14,414 bases of DNA, from the NCBI GenBank assembly GCA_002348825.1, contig DEBN01000118.1:5153-19566 (forward strand). Reading direction: 5' to 3'. The position numbers and the translations under genes were made by a program. Position 1 is the first letter of the stretch; every line of letters starts with the position of its first letter. Shown piece by piece: positions 12,603-14,414 of this stretch. The notes under the pieces are model-generated. The model searched no databases. It was not told the origin of the DNA and saw nothing but the letters and a program-made list of their open reading frames with translations. The DNA is from Gammaproteobacteria bacterium UBA2955 (GTDB lineage Bacteria > Pseudomonadota > Gammaproteobacteria > Pseudomonadales > Azotimanducaceae).

Positions 12603-14414
12603 TTAGCTTTGCAGGCTCGCAAAGGTCTTGCCTTCTGCGACCAGACGTTCGAGCAACGGCGCAGGCTCCCAGTTCGGACCACCGTAGGCCTCTCCGAAGC
12701 GTTTAATGTCCGCGAGAATATTGTCTAGACCTTGTTGGTCTGCCCAGAACATTGGGCCACCTGTGACTTCCGGAAAACCGTAGCCATTGATGTACACAAT
12801 ATCTATATCGCACGGTCGAATAGCGATGCCGTCTTCTAGGATACGCGCACCCTCGTTGATCAGCGGATACAAACAGCGCTTGAGCACTTCATCGTCATCG
12901 ATTTCGCTTCGCGTGATACCGAGTTCGGCGGAGGTTTCTTCAACAATGCTGACGACTTCCGGGTCGGGTTGGCCGGCGCGGCTACCTTCTGGGTAGATAT
13001 AAAATCCGCGGCTGGTTTTTTGTCCGTAACGATCCATCTCGCACAGTTTATCGGCAACGCGAGCGGTAATCGGCACGTCCTCAGGCTTCATGCCGCCGAG
13101 TTTGCGCGCGCGCCAACCAAGATCCAGACCGACCAAATCGTTCATCTGGAATGGCCCCATGGGCATGCCGAATTGCAGCAGCGCGTTGTCAACCTGGTAT
13201 GGCGTTGCACCCTGCAGGATTATCTCGCCTGCCTGTCGGGTATAGCCTGCCAGCATTCGATTGCCGATGAATCCAGGCGCATTGCCGGACAGAACCGCAA
13301 TCTTATTCAGTGTGCGTCCAAGTTTCATGGAGGTCGCGATAGTTTCTTTGCTGGTGTTGGCACCGCGTACGATTTCCAACAACCGCATAACGTTCGCTGG
13401 ACTGAAGAAATGCAGGCCAATCACTGAATCGGGGCGTTTGGTGGCCGCAGCCATCTTGTCAATGTCCAGAGCTGATGTGTTGCTAGCCAGAATGGCACCG
13501 GGTTTTGCAATGGCGTCCATCTTCTGGAAGGTTTCGACCTTCACGTCGATGTTTTCGTAGATCGCTTCAACGATTACGTCGGCCTGGCCCAGATCGGCGA
13601 AATCTGTGGTGCCTGTCAGCAGCGACATACGTTGGTCCACCTGCTCCGCGGTCATGCGCCCGCGCTGCACCTGGATGTCGTAGTTGCGCTTGATGACACC
13701 GATACCCCGATCCAGCGCTTCTTGATTCATCTCTAGAGAGATGACCGGAAGGCCAACGTTTAAGAAGCACATAGCGATGCCGCCGCCCATGGTGCCACAG
13801 CCTATTACCGCGGCACTGGCGATGTCTTGGGAAGCCGTGTCGCGCGGTACATCGGGAATTTTGGCCACTTCGCGCTCTGCAAAGAACATGTGAATCAGGG
13901 ATTCGCGTTGGGGGTGTTTTAGGCACTTAGCGAAACACTCTTGTTCGACCTTGATGCCAGCATCGAAATCACCCAGATTTACTGCCGCTTCCACGCATTG
14001 CACAATCATCTCTGGCGCGAAACGCTTGCGCATCTTGCGTGCTGCAGTTTTTCGTGCGTTATCAAAAATTTCTGCGTTGCCTCGATCCGCGGCGACGATG
14101 TTCTCTTCATCGCGAATGCGACGAATCGGACTGCCGTTGGCAATAAGTTCATTGGCGTATGCGATCGCGCTAGCGACAACGTCGCCGTCGGCAACGGCGT
14201 CGACGATACCCAGGGCCTTGGCTTGCGGTCCCGGTATAGGGTCGCCGGTGATCATAAAGTCCAATGCTTTGGCCGCCCCAATCAAGCGCGGCAAGCGTTG
14301 GGTGCCTCCGGCCCCCGGCAGCAGGCCAAGTTTAACCTCAGGCAGCCCGACTGGTGCGGTCTCTGCGATGACGCGATAGTGGCAGCACAATGCCACTTCG
14401 AGTCCACCGCCAAA
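12603..14414 (-). CDS. FadB/FadJ-like multifunctional enoyl-CoA hydratase/3-hydroxyacyl-CoA dehydrogenase, 5' end outside the window
   Basis: This beta-oxidation enzyme hydrates trans-2-enoyl-CoA and oxidises 3-hydroxyacyl-CoA with NAD. The visible 603 residues begin inside the hydratase domain at FGGGLEVALCCHYR. Both hydratase glutamates are present: Glu6 of the visible part (GGGLE) and Glu26 (LPEVKLGLLPGAGGTQRL). The NAD-binding domain starts with AAVIGCGTMGGGIA. GLHFFSPANVMRLLEIV carries the catalytic His of the dehydrogenase. The C-terminal 3HCDH domain includes PGFIGNRML and MGPFQMNDLVGLDLG, with a second repeat ending near the stop. The family is about 700 residues long, so about 100 N-terminal residues are missing. 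The frame is open to the window edge; a GTG at 14396 is internal. The gene is first in the visible - strand unit, and the palindrome at 12565-12594 follows its stop. Confidence 0.94.
   Translation of the reverse strand, partial: FGGGLEVALCCHYRVIAETAPVGLPEVKLGLLPGAGGTQRLPRLIGAAKALDFMITGDPIPGPQAKALGIVDAVADGDVVASAIAYANELIANGSPIRRIRDEENIVAADRGNAEIFDNARKTAARKMRKRFAPEMIVQCVEAAVNLGDFDAGIKVEQECFAKCLKHPQRESLIHMFFAEREVAKIPDVPRDTASQDIASAAVIGCGTMGGGIAMCFLNVGLPVISLEMNQEALDRGIGVIKRNYDIQVQRGRMTAEQVDQRMSLLTGTTDFADLGQADVIVEAIYENIDVKVETFQKMDAIAKPGAILASNTSALDIDKMAAATKRPDSVIGLHFFSPANVMRLLEIVRGANTSKETIATSMKLGRTLNKIAVLSGNAPGFIGNRMLAGYTRQAGEIILQGATPYQVDNALLQFGMPMGPFQMNDLVGLDLGWRARKLGGMKPEDVPITARVADKLCEMDRYGQKTSRGFYIYPEGSRAGQPDPEVVSIVEETSAELGITRSEIDDDEVLKRCLYPLINEGARILEDGIAIRPCDIDIVYINGYGFPEVTGGPMFWADQQGLDNILADIKRFGEAYGGPNWEPAPLLERLVAEGKTFASLQS

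Noticed and set aside
1..14414. CRISPR array, toxin-antitoxin, phage, transposon or tRNA-linked island
   Set aside because: No regularly spaced repeats, small paired toxin-like genes, transposase, integrase, terminal repeats or tRNA-like cloverleaf were seen; all large open frames belong to metabolic or membrane families.

Overview
The window looks like ordinary chromosomal DNA of an aerobic, probably marine or environmental gammaproteobacterium. This is inferred from dense coding, moderate-to-high GC, several acyl-CoA metabolism families, c-type cytochrome maturation (a CxxCH lipoprotein) and a FadB/FadJ-type multifunctional enzyme. No marker gene fixes the taxon. I see no rRNA, tRNA, CRISPR array, insertion sequence or phage gene. 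No stretch over about 130 bases is free of genes; the longest gap is the divergent intergenic region near 9.5 kb.

Left block, + strand, about 1-7651. It opens with the 3' part of an APC-family amino-acid permease. A tight run of seven genes follows: an enoyl-CoA hydratase/isomerase-fold enzyme, a double-hotdog thioesterase, an AMP-forming acyl-CoA ligase, a TVP38/TMEM64 (VTT/DedA-like) membrane protein, an FAD/NAD(P) disulfide oxidoreductase of the mercuric-reductase-like type, a cytochrome c'-like lipoprotein and a single-span 'transmembrane anchor' protein. Gaps are 0-18 bp, and there are three start/stop overlaps (TAATG, ATGA, ATGA), so this is probably one transcription unit. Its first half handles acyl-CoA activation and turnover. 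Its second half looks like a membrane-associated redox module. A GC-rich hairpin at the end of the last gene separates it from the convergent thiolase gene.

Middle block, about 7667-10310. On the - strand a nitroreductase precedes a thiolase resembling the steroid thiolase FadA5. A 125-bp divergent region with a 12-bp palindrome separates them from a + strand SDR-fold protein that lacks the catalytic Tyr and Lys.

Right block, - strand, 14414 down to 10325. The order of transcription is the 3' five-sixths of a FadB/FadJ-like enoyl-CoA hydratase/3-hydroxyacyl-CoA dehydrogenase, a 30-bp perfect palindrome, a VOC (glyoxalase-fold) protein, a HupE/UreJ-family membrane protein and an acyl-CoA-dehydrogenase-fold flavoprotein that looks more like a group D flavin monooxygenase.

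Taken together, ligase, hydratase/isomerase, hydroxyacyl-CoA dehydrogenase and thiolase could carry out beta-oxidation of an unidentified carboxylic acid. The less familiar parts are the VTT / FAD reductase / cytochrome lipoprotein / anchor set, the HupE homologue in the same window, the SDR without its usual catalytic residues, and the two palindromes. I did not find a clearly novel defence or mobile system.
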